NCBI GenBank assembly: GCA_036852015.1
Contig: JAANDG010000365.1
Coordinates: 1 to 64,000, forward strand
Source: Pelodera strongyloides
Taxonomy: Eukaryota > Nematoda > Chromadorea > Rhabditida > Rhabditidae
DNA: 64,000 nt
Reading direction: 5' to 3'
Part shown: positions 22,019-34,200 of the stretch, piece by piece
Numbering within the stretch: the first letter of the stretch is position 1
Layout of the letters: every line of letters starts with the position of its first letter
Program-made: the position numbers and the translations under genes
Notes under the pieces: model-generated
The model's input: the letters and a program-made list of their open reading frames with translations, nothing else
The model's database searches: none
Told to the model about the DNA's origin: nothing

Positions 22019-23198
22019 TGTTGATGACGATGGAACTTGGAATTAGCAGGATTGAACTGTTTCTGATTGTGAGAAGAGTTTCCATGAGTTCCTTGGGAAG
22101 GAGTACGGGAGGAAGATAGCGTTCCACGAGCATGAAAGGTTTGAATGGGATGCCCAGAGGGCTTGTTGTAGAGTGTATCAATTCGCATTTCTTGTTGAAT
22201 CATGTGAGCAATCTCCGTCAGTATTTGCTCGGGATCCAAGAGGTCACTGTCGATTGCGGACCGCAGCTTGCTGGTAATGCGTCGAGGGAATTTTTTCAGA
22301 ATTGTCAAAGAAATGGATGTGGAATCATTGTGCGCGTGAAATTGCTGCAACTGTTGGAAGATGCGATAGCAGGAAGCATAAGTGAATTGAAGAGATTTCT
22401 GATCGCGCCCGTCAGTAGGGGCAATGTCATGTAACTGTTGGAATAAGAGACGAAAGTTGGATGCAGTGTGTCCGTAGAATTTGTCCAGTAGGGACCAAGC
22501 AGTGTTGTAACTTGACTCATTTAATGGCATAGAGCTGATCATCATGTGAGGGGTACCGCGGAGCAGATTGATTAAGGCTGACATCCTTTGTGTCGCGTGG
22601 AATTGTGGAATTTCATACAATGCGCGAAAAATTTGTTTTTGAAATTTTGATATTGCGCGACGTCTCCTTGAAAGGGTTGAATATCAGAGCGGGCCAGGTC
22701 GTGTGCAACAAGGATCGGAGGAGGTGCAGAGGAATTTTGAATTTGGATGGGTGCTTTTGGACTGAAAGGTGAGGAAGGGCGAAAAAGGTCATCAGAATCA
22801 TCGCTCTTTTTTCGTTTGTCTAGTTCTTTGGAACAGATCTGATTTAATTCGCGTAAAGAGCTCAAAACATTGGGTGTGTTGAAAATATCTGCTTTATAAT
22901 CACCATATTTGACTATGTAATTGGACCTGACCTCCTCTTCTCCGCTGTTGTTCTTGCACAAGGATAGCCATTCTTCATGCTTCTTCTCAATAGTGTTGGA
23001 ATGTTGCTCGATTTTCGAAATCAGTTGTTCGCTCTTTTCTTGCAATAAGAGGAGATTGTTTGTAGGTAGTGTAGGATCAATAATTGGTAGATCAGAGTAT
23101 TCACGTAGATAGTCTTTTAGTAGACTGCGAGCACGGCCGATTGTTCGCCGAATTTCGGCGGAAGTAGGTTGGGAGGGGCTGGATCCCGCGGTCGCCAT
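21871..23198 (-). CDS. gag: Gag (DUF1759-type) in two overlapping frames
   Basis: Frame one opens with ATG at 23198 and stops at 22572 (208 codons). A coiled-coil-like N-terminus is followed by PFQGDVAQYQNFKNKF, where the DUF1759 capsid-like region starts. The domain continues in the -1 frame (RMSALINLLRGTPHMM, LLDKFYGH) to a zinc knuckle CPFCHEGHTAFDC (C-X2-C-X3-H-X4-C), ending at 21871. The second frame has no ATG of its own at its conserved start, so it is a continuation rather than a separate gene. A shift-prone heptamer, AAATTTC in correct frame register, lies at 22641-22647, where the frames overlap. Either programmed -1 shifting or a simple indel can explain the break. The gag ATG spans the LTR/primer-site junction. 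Confidence 0.75.
23181..23197 (-). other. Primer-binding site of the BEL element (tRNA-Arg type)
   Basis: TGGCGACCGCGG directly follows the last base of the 5' LTR and is complementary to a 3' tRNA end ...CCGCGGTCGCCA. The match to arginine tRNAs is from general knowledge of nematode tRNA-Arg ends. The T and GG of the gag ATGG lie in this site. The same 12 nt open the internal region of the TRIM element at 55591. Confidence 0.8.
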
Positions 23199-23486
23199 AT
23201 TGAGTAAAAATATATATTTATTAAGAATAAGAATAAGAACAATAAAAAGCCCCCAAAGAATGTAACGTTTCCTCTTGTTTATATGTGTTTGTCTATGTCA
23301 AATTAAATATCTTTCTCACATTAAAAATATATTAAAGAAGGCTAGAAACTCATGAAAAAGTTGTAATTATTTGATATTACATTTCTATCCAATATTAAAT
23401 TTCTCACGCTTAATGTCATAAAAATCATGCAAAGACAAAGAAAAGAAATTAGAATAATAAATTAAAGTAAGTCCAGTTGGACTACA
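23198..23486 (-). repeat. 5' LTR of the BEL element
   Basis: 289 bp, apparently identical to the LTR at 18045-18333. In element sense it ends ...ACTCAATA, and its last base is the A of the gag start codon. Upstream is the target duplication. Confidence 0.92.
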
Positions 23487-23491
23487 GTTAT

Positions 23492-25270
23492 ATTTCTTAT
23501 AAATTAATTCATGCGTTCTCTCTGCCACTTCTTCTTCAATGCTTTTTGTTGAGGGTTCTCAAAAAGGTCTAAATTATTTGGTCCGCGAATATTGCACGAG
23601 AGCACAGAAAAGAAGAAATTGAGTGAAGCTACCGTATACAATCCAATTCGAAACATCCAACGCCAAAGACTCAACGAAGTGAACCTTCAGAGAGTAAAAA
23701 ATGAAAAACATAATCAGGTTAACGAGGTAATCAAATAAAATATAGGAACTGCTCAAATTTGCTTAGCGATTAAAAAAACGGCTCTACATTCGAAGAGCCA
23801 GGCAAAAAAGCCTGCCACACCCACAGAGTAGTTCACTACAATAAATGAAATTCAGCATGAATTAGCTCACAATTAATTATGATTTCTGCGACTCGATACA
23901 AAATAGCAGTACGTTGAAAGCAGTTTCAAATAAGAAAAACTTATGGAAAACACTATTTTGTTGTAGCAGAAGCGCTTTGCAGAATTTACAGGTTGACTGC
24001 ATAACTCGCGTTCAAAGATACTTCCCATACCTAAACGCAAAACTATAAATAGAAATAATTCATTATATAGCTGAAACAAATATAAAATATTAATATTTTA
24101 TTGTTTAGATTTTTTAGATTTAATAATTATCAGGGCTCAGGGCTGGCTAGTAATGGTGTCTCAACTCTCAAATATCAGGGCTGGCTAGTAATGGCGTCTC
24201 AACTCTCAACCAGTGAGCAGTAGCATCCGTCTCTCCTTCAACAAAGTGAAACGCCTGCAGAAACGCAAATAAACATAGAAAGTCCACGGCGCGAAGTGTT
24301 AAGCTAAAACTAAAAAGCCTTATGTTCTGATAGGATAATCAGCTATAAGGTGCTAAGTTCATACTATATAGCAGTCGACCATGAGTCGCATAAAGTTTGG
24401 AAGCGCTGTGCTTTGAAGTATGAACTTAGCACATTATAGCTTCTTATCCCATGCGTGCAAAACCAATGATTGCCCTAAACACAGGACTGCCTAACGCGTT
24501 CGTAGAAAAGTCTAGAGAAAATTTCATGGAATCGCAGACTAGTTGGATGGCAAGGCGTTTGAAAAAAATAGTAGTATCCACTACTTTGTGATACCGTAAA
24601 TACTGTCTTTTCATAGTTTACCCTTGCGTTGTGTATCAAAACTTTGGTAACCCATTTTTTGAATACTTTTTTTTTTTGTAATCGAACTTTTGTAATCGAA
24701 GTGCACCTTCATGATATAGCGGCATTACACAGGAAAACGAAGGGGTGACTGCTCATGATGGTCTTCGATAAAATTTCGTCACCACATGGCCACAAGAAGT
24801 CACCAAATGGGCTGGCCCACGAAAAAAATCAGTAGCCCGTCACCAAATGGTTCGCAACAAAAAAAGTTATAAACGCACATCGCATTTATACCGCCTCTTA
24901 CAAATAGTGTAGTAAGCGGATTGGCAATCTGCCATCATATGGATGAGTATGTTTATATGGCTTACTGTAGCCGGTTGCCTGCGTTGAGACTTCAAATTTT
25001 GGCAACATTCGACAGTACCTGGAGCAATTTTTTGCAATCGTCCTCTGTATTTTTTTCCAAAACCGTTGCACATTTGTGTATATATGAATACTTTATTCAG
25101 TGTACACCGAAGTAAAGCGGAAGACAAAAAAACGACAATAATATAAAACGCATATACGCATGTATATACGCATCTTTTTGTAACTTTGTTGTAATATTTT
25201 TTCGCCTTACATGAATAACCCTACATCTTTTTTAGAATAACAGTGTGAATTTCACAGGAAGCCTAGCTTA
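23492..25270. other. Intergenic region before hcf-1
   Basis: No gene was recognised. It contains a tandem duplication of about 37 bp (24138-24209, CAGGGCTGGCTAGTAATGG twice) and an inverted-repeat element at 24333-24449. The last 50 bases before hcf-1 contain a splice-acceptor-like TTTTTTAG near 25235. Confidence 0.5.
24333..24449. repeat. Inverted-repeat MITE-like element
   Basis: About 37-bp imperfect arms share GTGCTAAGTTCATACT and AGCTATAA. The total is 117 bp. No clear target duplication. Confidence 0.55.
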
Positions 25271-28200
25271 ATGTCTTACGCTGCCAGTGGGCCTCCAGTA
25301 TTTGAAGGCCAACCAGCCGTTCCAGAACAGGAAAATCAGGTAAATTACTATATTGTGCATTAGGATACCATATTGTCCCTATTTTGCCGGTAATGTGCCA
25401 GTTTAGCCTTTTTGCTTCTTTATTCTGAACGGACAAAAGCAGTACATTGTGGCAAACATGGGGCTCCATTGGTTCTCTCCGAAGGTCTGCGCCCCTCCCC
25501 CATTTTATTTACTAATTTGCTTTTTGCAGGGTTACAATGAAGAGGGCATGCCTATTCATCACGAAGAAGTTCTTGATAATAAAATAAACAAACTGTCGTC
25601 GGCGGATCCAAATGTTACTGTTGTGAAATGGAAGAAAGTTGTGAACTCAACGGGTCCAACTCCAAGGTTATTATGTTATCCATTACCTAGTTTGTTGTAC
25701 ACAATAGTTGAGTCAGTTAAGATTAAAAATAGTGATCTTTAATGAATGTGAAGAATTCATATAGTACTCTTTTAGGCCTCGACATGGTCATCGATCTGTT
25801 TCGATCAAGGATTTGATGATCGTTTTCGGTGGTGGTAATGAGGGAATTGTCGATGAACTACACGTGTATAATACAGGTGTGCTTTTGATTACTTGGTGCC
25901 TGTGACCGGCGGCAGCCGAAATTCGGTATCAAATAATTTAGCCTTGGCTGATATATAATTTAGCCTACGTTTTTTATACTGCTTACTCCTAGTTGGGTTG
26001 GTCCGGTTCATTGTTATGTTTAAAAAATATAAACTCAACAACATCAATATTTTAGCAACTAATCAATGGTTCGTACCATCGGTTCGAGGAGAAATCCCCC
26101 AGGGATGTGCGGCCTACGGAATTGTTTGTAATGCCACTCACATTTTTATTTTTGGAGGAATGGTTGAATATGGAAGGTTTGTTTATTTGCTTGTATTCGC
26201 ATATTCATAATGTTTAAAGCGAATGTCAAGCCTGATTCACAGATATTCTATAACACGCTGTCACAACTACCGTAGTTTACACAATTTCTCTCGCGCTCTC
26301 CTCTTTTTCTTTGCTGACTTAAACAAATTTCTCTCGCGCCCTCCTCTTTTTCTTTGCTGTCTAACAGCCTCGTAAATTCAAACGTCCCGTGGACAAAGAT
26401 TTGGCTTAGCTTTGTCCGCACGACTCGAATCCCATACTGAAGGAGTTTTTTGGAGCGGGTTGAAATTGTTTTTCTTCTTATATGAAAGTTTTTGTTTATT
26501 TTCACTTTCCTTACCTTCAAAACATAAGCTTTTTTTTTTGAGCCCAACATGAAAAACCGACTTGACATTCCCTTTAATGTTTCTGTAGTTGACACATTTA
26601 TCAGGAACTATAGAGGTTTACTGATTCAGATACTCGAGCGAGTTGTATGAGCTTCAAGCGTCTCGTTGGGAATGGCGTCGTTTGAGACCACGAACGCCCA
26701 GAAGTGGAGCTGGCCCTTGCCCCAGATTGGGACACTCTTTCACATTGACCAACAATCAGGTAAGGGGGGTTCAGTTTTTTTGTCACAGAAGCTTCCCGGG
26801 TGATCGTTTTTTTGTAAGACTGTAACTATTGATATTATTACTCAGCTGTGGGTATTCACTTTTGCAGTGAAAATGACTATCCGTAACTTACATGTTTACT
26901 CTTTTCTCATATATGGTACGGTTGCCTGGTTTGCTGGTTAGCATTGTATATCGATTATGTTTCCGGCTCAACTATGAAATGGTCTGTGGTCTCTGGCTTC
27001 CATGTATAATGAATACTAGTTTACTCGTTTATATCGGTGTGCGTGTGTCCATACACAATCCCTTTACCTCTTAGATTGCGTATGTGTTCGGCGGTCTCGC
27101 GAACGAATCACAGGATCCGAAGAACAATATTCCCCGCTATCTGAATGATTTCTATAGCATTGACTTGAAGACACCCACCAATGTTGTGCAGTGGGAGGTA
27201 CCCGAGGTGAGTACAGAAACCGATGCCTACACATCTATTTTAAAATAAACCATTTTCGCTCTTTCTTTGAACATGGCCTCTATGTGTTGTTATCTCAAAA
27301 TCCTGGAGCTAGGTTGAGATACCTTTGCTTTTAATCTGTTGTAAAGAAGTCAATATAACGTGCATACAACTTTATTAAACAAACAACAACAGAACAAGCT
27401 AGTATAAAACAATAGGTATTATATATTAAACTATTTGTTAAAAAATATTTATGTTGTTCATTGAGACATATGGAGAGGGCCCTTCTCCCCGTGAGTCTCA
27501 CACATGTGTTGCACTGGAAACTGACTCGAGCCGCAAACTTATTTTCTATGGAGGAATGAATGGAAACAGACTTGGTTGGTTTTATATTTATGCAATGTTT
27601 TCTTTGTGTTTCTTTGTGCTTTAATTATTCGTTGCCATGTGCTTACCTCTCATAAACGGAGACAGGTATGTGCGTGAGATTTGGCGAAGTTGTGCGCTCT
27701 ATATCCGTGTATATGACCTATACTCATCGTTTAGGTGACTTGTGGCTTTTCGATTTGGTTTCCAATACGTGGGATTGTCCGCAGCTTGACGGAATACCGC
27801 CGCTTGTACGTTGTCAGATATTATTGTTTCAATTAATTATTATTTATGAAAATCTAGCTGGGAGTCTCGGACACGAAGACAGGTGTTCTTTACTGAGTAA
27901 GTTGTTAATAGTGTCAGACTGTTCCTTGAAAATAACCTGTATTTATCCGCGTATTTTTTCCAGCCGCGATCGTTGCATACCGCCAACTTGGTTGCTCACA
28001 GATTGTACATTTTTGGAGGATGGGTGAGTTTCATATCTTTAATCTGTATAGTGATTTTGTCTGTTCTATGTTTTGTGTAGTTTGAAACTAGCCTGACTCC
28101 TTTCCTTTTTCTTCAACCTGTTCACTGTAGTTTTGGTACGCGTGTGCCATTTTTCTAGCTTTGATGTACAGTATGCTGTTGTTAGTTGTTAGTAGTTGGT

Positions 28201-31200
28201 CGCCCTATTTGTCCTCAGTTGTGGTTTGAGAGTACTCTTTCGTAATTGTCATAGTTTTGGTTTACTAGTTTAAGTTCATATTGACAAAGTGCCTAGGTGC
28301 TGGAAGCTGGAACTGACGTTTTTGTGCGGCAACGACGAATCATAATGAAACAGAAATTGTACCATTGGCACCATTACCCTCTATTTGACATGTTTAGGTT
28401 CCATTGTACCGGGATGATGAGCCCGAGCAACAGGATCCAGAGCTAGCTAATGGAGAGAAGGAATGGAAGTGCACTAACACGATTGCCTGCCTCAACCTGC
28501 AACACATGTGCTGGGAACAAATGAACCTGGACGCTTATGAGGGTTGGTTGCAAGTCTTGTCTTAGAATTTGTTGTCTTTGTGTATTAATCAATAATTCAT
28601 GGTACTGTACTGTTTATCGGATAAAATACTTGAAAAGAATCGTGAAGTGTCGCGTGCCGCACTGTTCTTGTGAGTCATTGTTTGCGGGATGCATAAAGTT
28701 TGCTCGCTCCAACTTTTATATTCTCATAAAGAATCATTTTAAGAGAACCTCCCTCGTGCTCGTGCTGGCCACAGTAGTTGTGTGATCAACAATCGCATCT
28801 ACATCTGGTCGGGCCGTGATGGATATAGAAAAGCTTGGAATAATCAGGTAAGTTAGCATGTCATGTTTGTTTTACTTTGCCATTTTCTTTGAAGGTTAGA
28901 GTTGGAAATGTTTTTCATAGGAAGATGTCTATTTTATTAAGGTATGCTGCAAGGATATGTGGTACCTGGAAATAGCAAAGCCTGATTCCACTGGGCGAGT
29001 TCAACTGGTTCGGGCCACCGTTAGCAGTTTGGAGGTTTGTTTTTGTTTTGGAAATTTCTTGATCTGGCCGCTCTGATCTAATAGTTTGCAACAAACCAAG
29101 ACCGGTTTCACCAACATTTAAAAAATATCAATGGTAGAATAGTTGTCTCTGGCTGGTTCAAACGGAAAGTGTTGGTGAAACCGGGCTCAATCGCATGCAT
29201 GTGTTCAACAAGTCCGGGCCACTGTGAAACAGTCTGGAGGTTTGTTTTTGTTTTTGGAAATTTTGCTCTTAGCAGCCTGAGCCTGGCCTAGTTGGGAAAC
29301 CTGATTGCGTACCTGAGGCGACTGGTCGGGTTCGTCTGTATCGGGCCACTGTGCGCAGTCTCGAGGTTTGTTTTTGCGTTGCACATTTTGCATGCACTCG
29401 TCTATCGTATGTCGTGATTGTATGTGAGATTTGTTGTTGATATTTTCACTGTATGGGACTTGTATACAGCCTGGGTTTCACTTTTGGTCACCTTTTGATT
29501 TTGACCAGTTAGTCTTTGCATTTTAGGTTTGCTGGAATTCTGTCCCGAATGCCGAGGCATATCTGCTTCAGTTACAAAAGATTGAAAAGGGCGATCCGGA
29601 TGAGCAAAACACTCAAAATCGTGAGTCTTTCGTCGTTTTCGAATTCTTGATTTTTCAGTTTCCATTACGTTTACATTACTTTTTTTCTACTTTCTTTGTT
29701 AATCATTCGTTACGCACGAAAGTTCAACAATATGTATAATGCGTTCAGTTCCCTACTATTCTCTTTTCTTTTATTACTTTTTTTGCAGAATCATAATAAG
29801 TGTAATTTTCAGCCCCGCCCATGCAGCCAGCCAATGCGCCTTCCGCTGCGCGTGCTCTTATGCAGCAAACATCCGGAGGAGTTCCCGTACAAGTTTCCCG
29901 CATCGCTGGAGGAAAGAGTGTTCAAATTCCACACGGACAGAAGGTCATGATTCAGAGAGGGCCACAAGGACCACTTATGAAGGTACTGTACTTTATGGGA
30001 TGGTCGCTTTTCATATATATTCATGGTTCGATATGGATTAATAGAAACATCATACTTAATTTCTGTTCATGTTTCGCGTGCTGTTAAAAATGAGCCGTAA
30101 TTATGTTGAATTGAAAATGCCATTTATGCTTGTTATGTGTGTTTTTTTTGTATTTCATGTTTCCGATATAGGTTGGTTCATTGTGCTTTTGTAGGTTGTT
30201 CGCACAGCACCGGGCGCTCCAATCCAAACAGTTGGCGGAAATGTGGTGCGTGTCATGAAGGGCCCAACAGGAGTCCCAGTTACGTCCAAGGCTGGCGGAA
30301 AGACCATTTATATAGCAAAGCCACATGGACAACAAGTCCAGCAGAGGTACTGTGTCATTTATGTTGATATCATTCTAGTTTTGTTTTTCCTTTTCAGTGT
30401 TTTTCAGTGTGTTTATGTTCGCTCTTTTCAGCCATGTTGTGTACGTTCAACAGCCAGTGCAGCAAGGACAGGTCTCGCAGCAACAAGCCATGACACAGCA
30501 CGTGCAAACAGCACCAGTACAACAACATACACAACACCAGCAGCAGGTATTGATTCGTGATTCTGATTCAGAATCGTTAGTCTGCCCTTATTATCGTTTT
30601 TTTTGTTGACTTGATTAGAGAAATTGGCCGGATTGGCCAGTAGTCATGTTTGTTTTTGATAAATAGAATAACAGGTTTCACCATTACAGGTTCGCGTTTC
30701 TACCACTCAACATCATATCCCATCTGTTTCCACTCAGGGAACTACATATACTCAACCACAGCCCCAGCAATACCATCAGCAGCATATGGACGACGTGGGT
30801 TGTTTTGCAATCTTGACTTATTTACCTTATTACTTATTATTGTTATTATTATTATTAATTGACTTTATTATTTTCCTCTTTATTATCATTCGGAAAGACG
30901 TCGTTCGGTCTGTTCGTAGTTCCCCTTCTTTGGGTCAGCTGTGAATCACAATAATAATGCAAGTAAAAGTCAATTTCAGAGTGGTCTGCCGCATAACCTT
31001 TTGGATGAGACTGGCGAGGGAATGGACAGTGCCCCATCGCCACCGAAACAGCAGATGATGCAACAGCAACCGCAACGAGTCCAGGTTGGTTTTTTTTGTT
31101 GTTGATTTGGTCTGAATGGGTATTTCTTGTTGGTAGACATGTAAATAGACATGTAAAATTTGTCGTTGTAGTGTGTCGTTTACTTCGTTTGGTTTTTTTG

Positions 31201-34200
31201 CCGGTTTCTTAATCCTGTTTTGATTCATTTCTTTGTTTTGTTGCCTCCTCTCAGATATGGCAAAATTGACTTAGTAATCATTATCACCATTGAATTGGCA
31301 TCCGCCTCAAGGCAAGTAAAGTTTTGCTACTTTCAGATGCATTCGGACCAGGGCGATCAGATGGAAATGCCTCGGTCAAATGGTACGACCCCGGATGTTT
31401 CTGAAGCGAGTGAAGCAGTGGGTTATTGTGCTCTTTATTCTTTATTTTATTCTCCTCTTACTTACTTGTTGACCTTCCGGCTTCGGCTATAAATGGTTGA
31501 TAGTCAAATAAGCCTTCTAAATGTAATAATTTTGCTTTATATTCCAAAATTATTTGATTACGTATTCAGGTTGGTGAGAGTAATGCGCAGGACGTGCCAG
31601 TTCTGCAAGACGTTCCCTATGACAATCAAGGACAAGTCGAACAGATGGTGCCACAACAAGTGGATCAGGAACAACACTTTGAGGAACAGAATCCAGGGTT
31701 TGTTACTTGCGTATTTATCTTTTATGTAGCCGTTTCTTAGGAGGTCACGTTTCGCTTGCTCTTTCCACCACCCTTCTTATACCAGTTCAGCCACCGGGGG
31801 TTGGTTATGATGAGCAGATGAGCTAACCCGACTTTATACTATAGAGAATAGTCTAACTTGTTCTGCTTTCAGAAATGACCCCTCCGCTGTGCAATACGCT
31901 GCTGAACCAACCGGAAACACCCCTGACGCAGCACAACAATCGCCGGCCCAACCATTGCAACATCAAGAAGCAGTTCAATTTGAAGACGAGGCAGCAGAAT
32001 CATCACATCAACAGGTATACCAGCATGGGCAGCACCAAATGCAGCAACGGCACCAGTATGCAGAACCACCACAGCAGGTATTTGTTAGTTTCCGTTTTTG
32101 GTTTTATGATGTTCCATGTTCTCAGTTTGAGTTGTGGCTCACGCTCAGATGTTGATTACATTTACATGTGAAGTGCTTGGTGCTTGCCCGGAACGCCGGA
32201 ACCCCCGGACGTTTATCGGTTTATCTATTGGGTTGAGTCTGATTTTAATTGACTTAATGTTTAGTTGTTGGAACCACAAGATCTGCAACTGCAACCCGAA
32301 CCAGCGGAGATGATGAAAACGGTAGGTTCATCTATGGGTTTGCTGTATTTATTTTCGGTATTGCAAATTGCATACTCACATTGCATTTTGTTCGTGAAAT
32401 GTTTGGATTGATGCATGTAACTTGTCTGTTTCTCTGATGTAGTTATCTGATCTATTAACACAGACAGATGGTTGTTCTTTCTTTCTTTCTTAATGCAATA
32501 AATTTATTTTATTTTATTAGGGTGGAGACGAACGAGCTGTGCGTATGCAGCACGGCTACTCAACACAGCAACAGCAACCACAAGTAGTGCGGGTAAGTAT
32601 TGAGGGGTTTCGAAAAAGTGCGATTCATGAATGAACGATCAACAATATCATAATATTTAGTATATCGTTGGTAGTTGGGTTACTTATATTTTGTTGCCTT
32701 TTATCTTTTGGCTATTTTATGATTTTATTTTGTTTCAGTATGTTCCACAACCGGCACAGCAACGCCACCAGGAAGTTCATTATCAGCAAGCGACCACTTC
32801 TCAGGTTTGATTTGGCGTAATTATTTATTATCCCAGTTGTAAGTAGCACAGTTTGGGTTTTTTTATTTGAATTATGTGCTTAGGTTGCTATCATATCGTA
32901 TTATCTATGTGTTTTCTTTCAGCAGTATGTGCAACCACAACAGACGTATTATCAGCAACCAAATGGTTTGTTCAATTTTTTCTTAGTTTTATTATTCTTT
33001 GATCCTTTGTTCGCTTTTGTTTCTTTGCAGTAGCTAATGTGGATGTGGTACAGTAGTACTCAACACATTTATAGTACGTAATGTTTGATGAGTTTGTACT
33101 TTTATGTATTGTGCGTTTTTAGATGATCGCTCTTCTGTGCACCATGTGCAGGCCAGACAGTCTCCACAGCAACAGTTTGTGCAAACGCAGCATGCTTCGA
33201 CTCGACCCTATGCCCAAGTGATGCCACAACAACAAGCCACGCAACCGCAGCAGAAACCACAAGTATTGGAGCAGAATGGTGCGCATCAACAAGTGCAATC
33301 ACAGCAACAGGTACTGCATCAATTCTTAGCTTTGTGCTTATTAGTTTAGTTATATAGCACATGTAAAAAAAACTATCCTAACTGTACTTGTTTTGTGTCT
33401 TGTGGCTGCCTTGTTTTGTTAATTTTTAATCTTAGGTACTTTATCACCTTTCGAACGTGAGCTACTATTTGTATGTTATTTTTTATAGAAAGACGATGAA
33501 CAACCGTGGTTTGATGTCGGAATTATAAAGGGGACCACGTGCAATGTCACCCACTACTTTTTGCCCAATGACACGTCACTGGAAAATTCATTTGGGGTCA
33601 GTTTATCTATCATGTTTGTTAGCTACTTTACGTTTGTTCGAGTTTTACACATCATGAACTAGAACTAGTTTCAGAAAATGTTCTGAACTTTTTAGAGTAT
33701 GTTTGAATTATGCTTGAAATTTCCTTTCAGAGAAGTTTTCTGCTGCGTGTTAATAAGCCTTTCAATTACTTTTGTTTAGCAAAACTTTGATGTTGGTATG
33801 CACGCCGGGCAGGTTTCCTATTTGCGGAAAAGTGAATTGGAGCCCGGAACTGCGTATCGATTCCGAGTCGCCCCCATTAATTCTGTTGGACGAGGCGAGT
33901 GGAGTGAAGTTGCTGCTTTTAAGGTGCGATTTCGCAATTTATTTGTATGTTCAGCGCTAATGCACCACATATCTGGTTTCATTTAGAATTAAACGGTACA
34001 TCGCTTATTTCCATTCTTACGGTTTACGGTAGCCGCTCTTTTAGTTTTTTAAATGTGTAGGAATGCGAATACGCTCAAAGAGCTTCTTATTTCGATAAGA
34101 CCATTACCCTCTGTTATATTCCATCCATACAATGCTCACGTCTCTTGCACTACGTTGTTTGGTGGTTTCAAGTGTCATTTCATTCCAGACGTGTCTGCCT

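Larger units (their letters stand above)
18045..23486 (-). mobile_element. BEL/Pao-type LTR element with gag and env but no pol
   Basis: A 5.4-kb LTR element on the minus strand. Two 289-bp LTRs (23198-23486 as 5' LTR, 18045-18333 as 3' LTR) appear identical base for base. Flanks carry a perfect 5-bp target duplication, GTTAT on the plus strand (18040-18044, 23487-23491). The primer-binding site directly follows the 5' LTR. Gag has a DUF1759-like region and a zinc knuckle. The long env ORF resembles phlebovirus glycoproteins, as in Tas of Ascaris and related nematode BEL elements. The whole protease-RT-RNaseH-integrase region is missing; only a remnant like the end of Pao pol remains. Identical LTRs imply recent insertion, so enzymes were probably supplied in trans. 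A MITE sits before the 3' LTR. Confidence 0.9.

Noticed and set aside
19022..22434. Many 60-170-codon frames on both strands within the env/gag region
   Set aside because: Shadows of the long env and gag frames.
33031..33055. Possible extra hcf-1 exon after 32965
   Set aside because: It introduces a stop or wrong phase; 32965 joins 33123 in frame.
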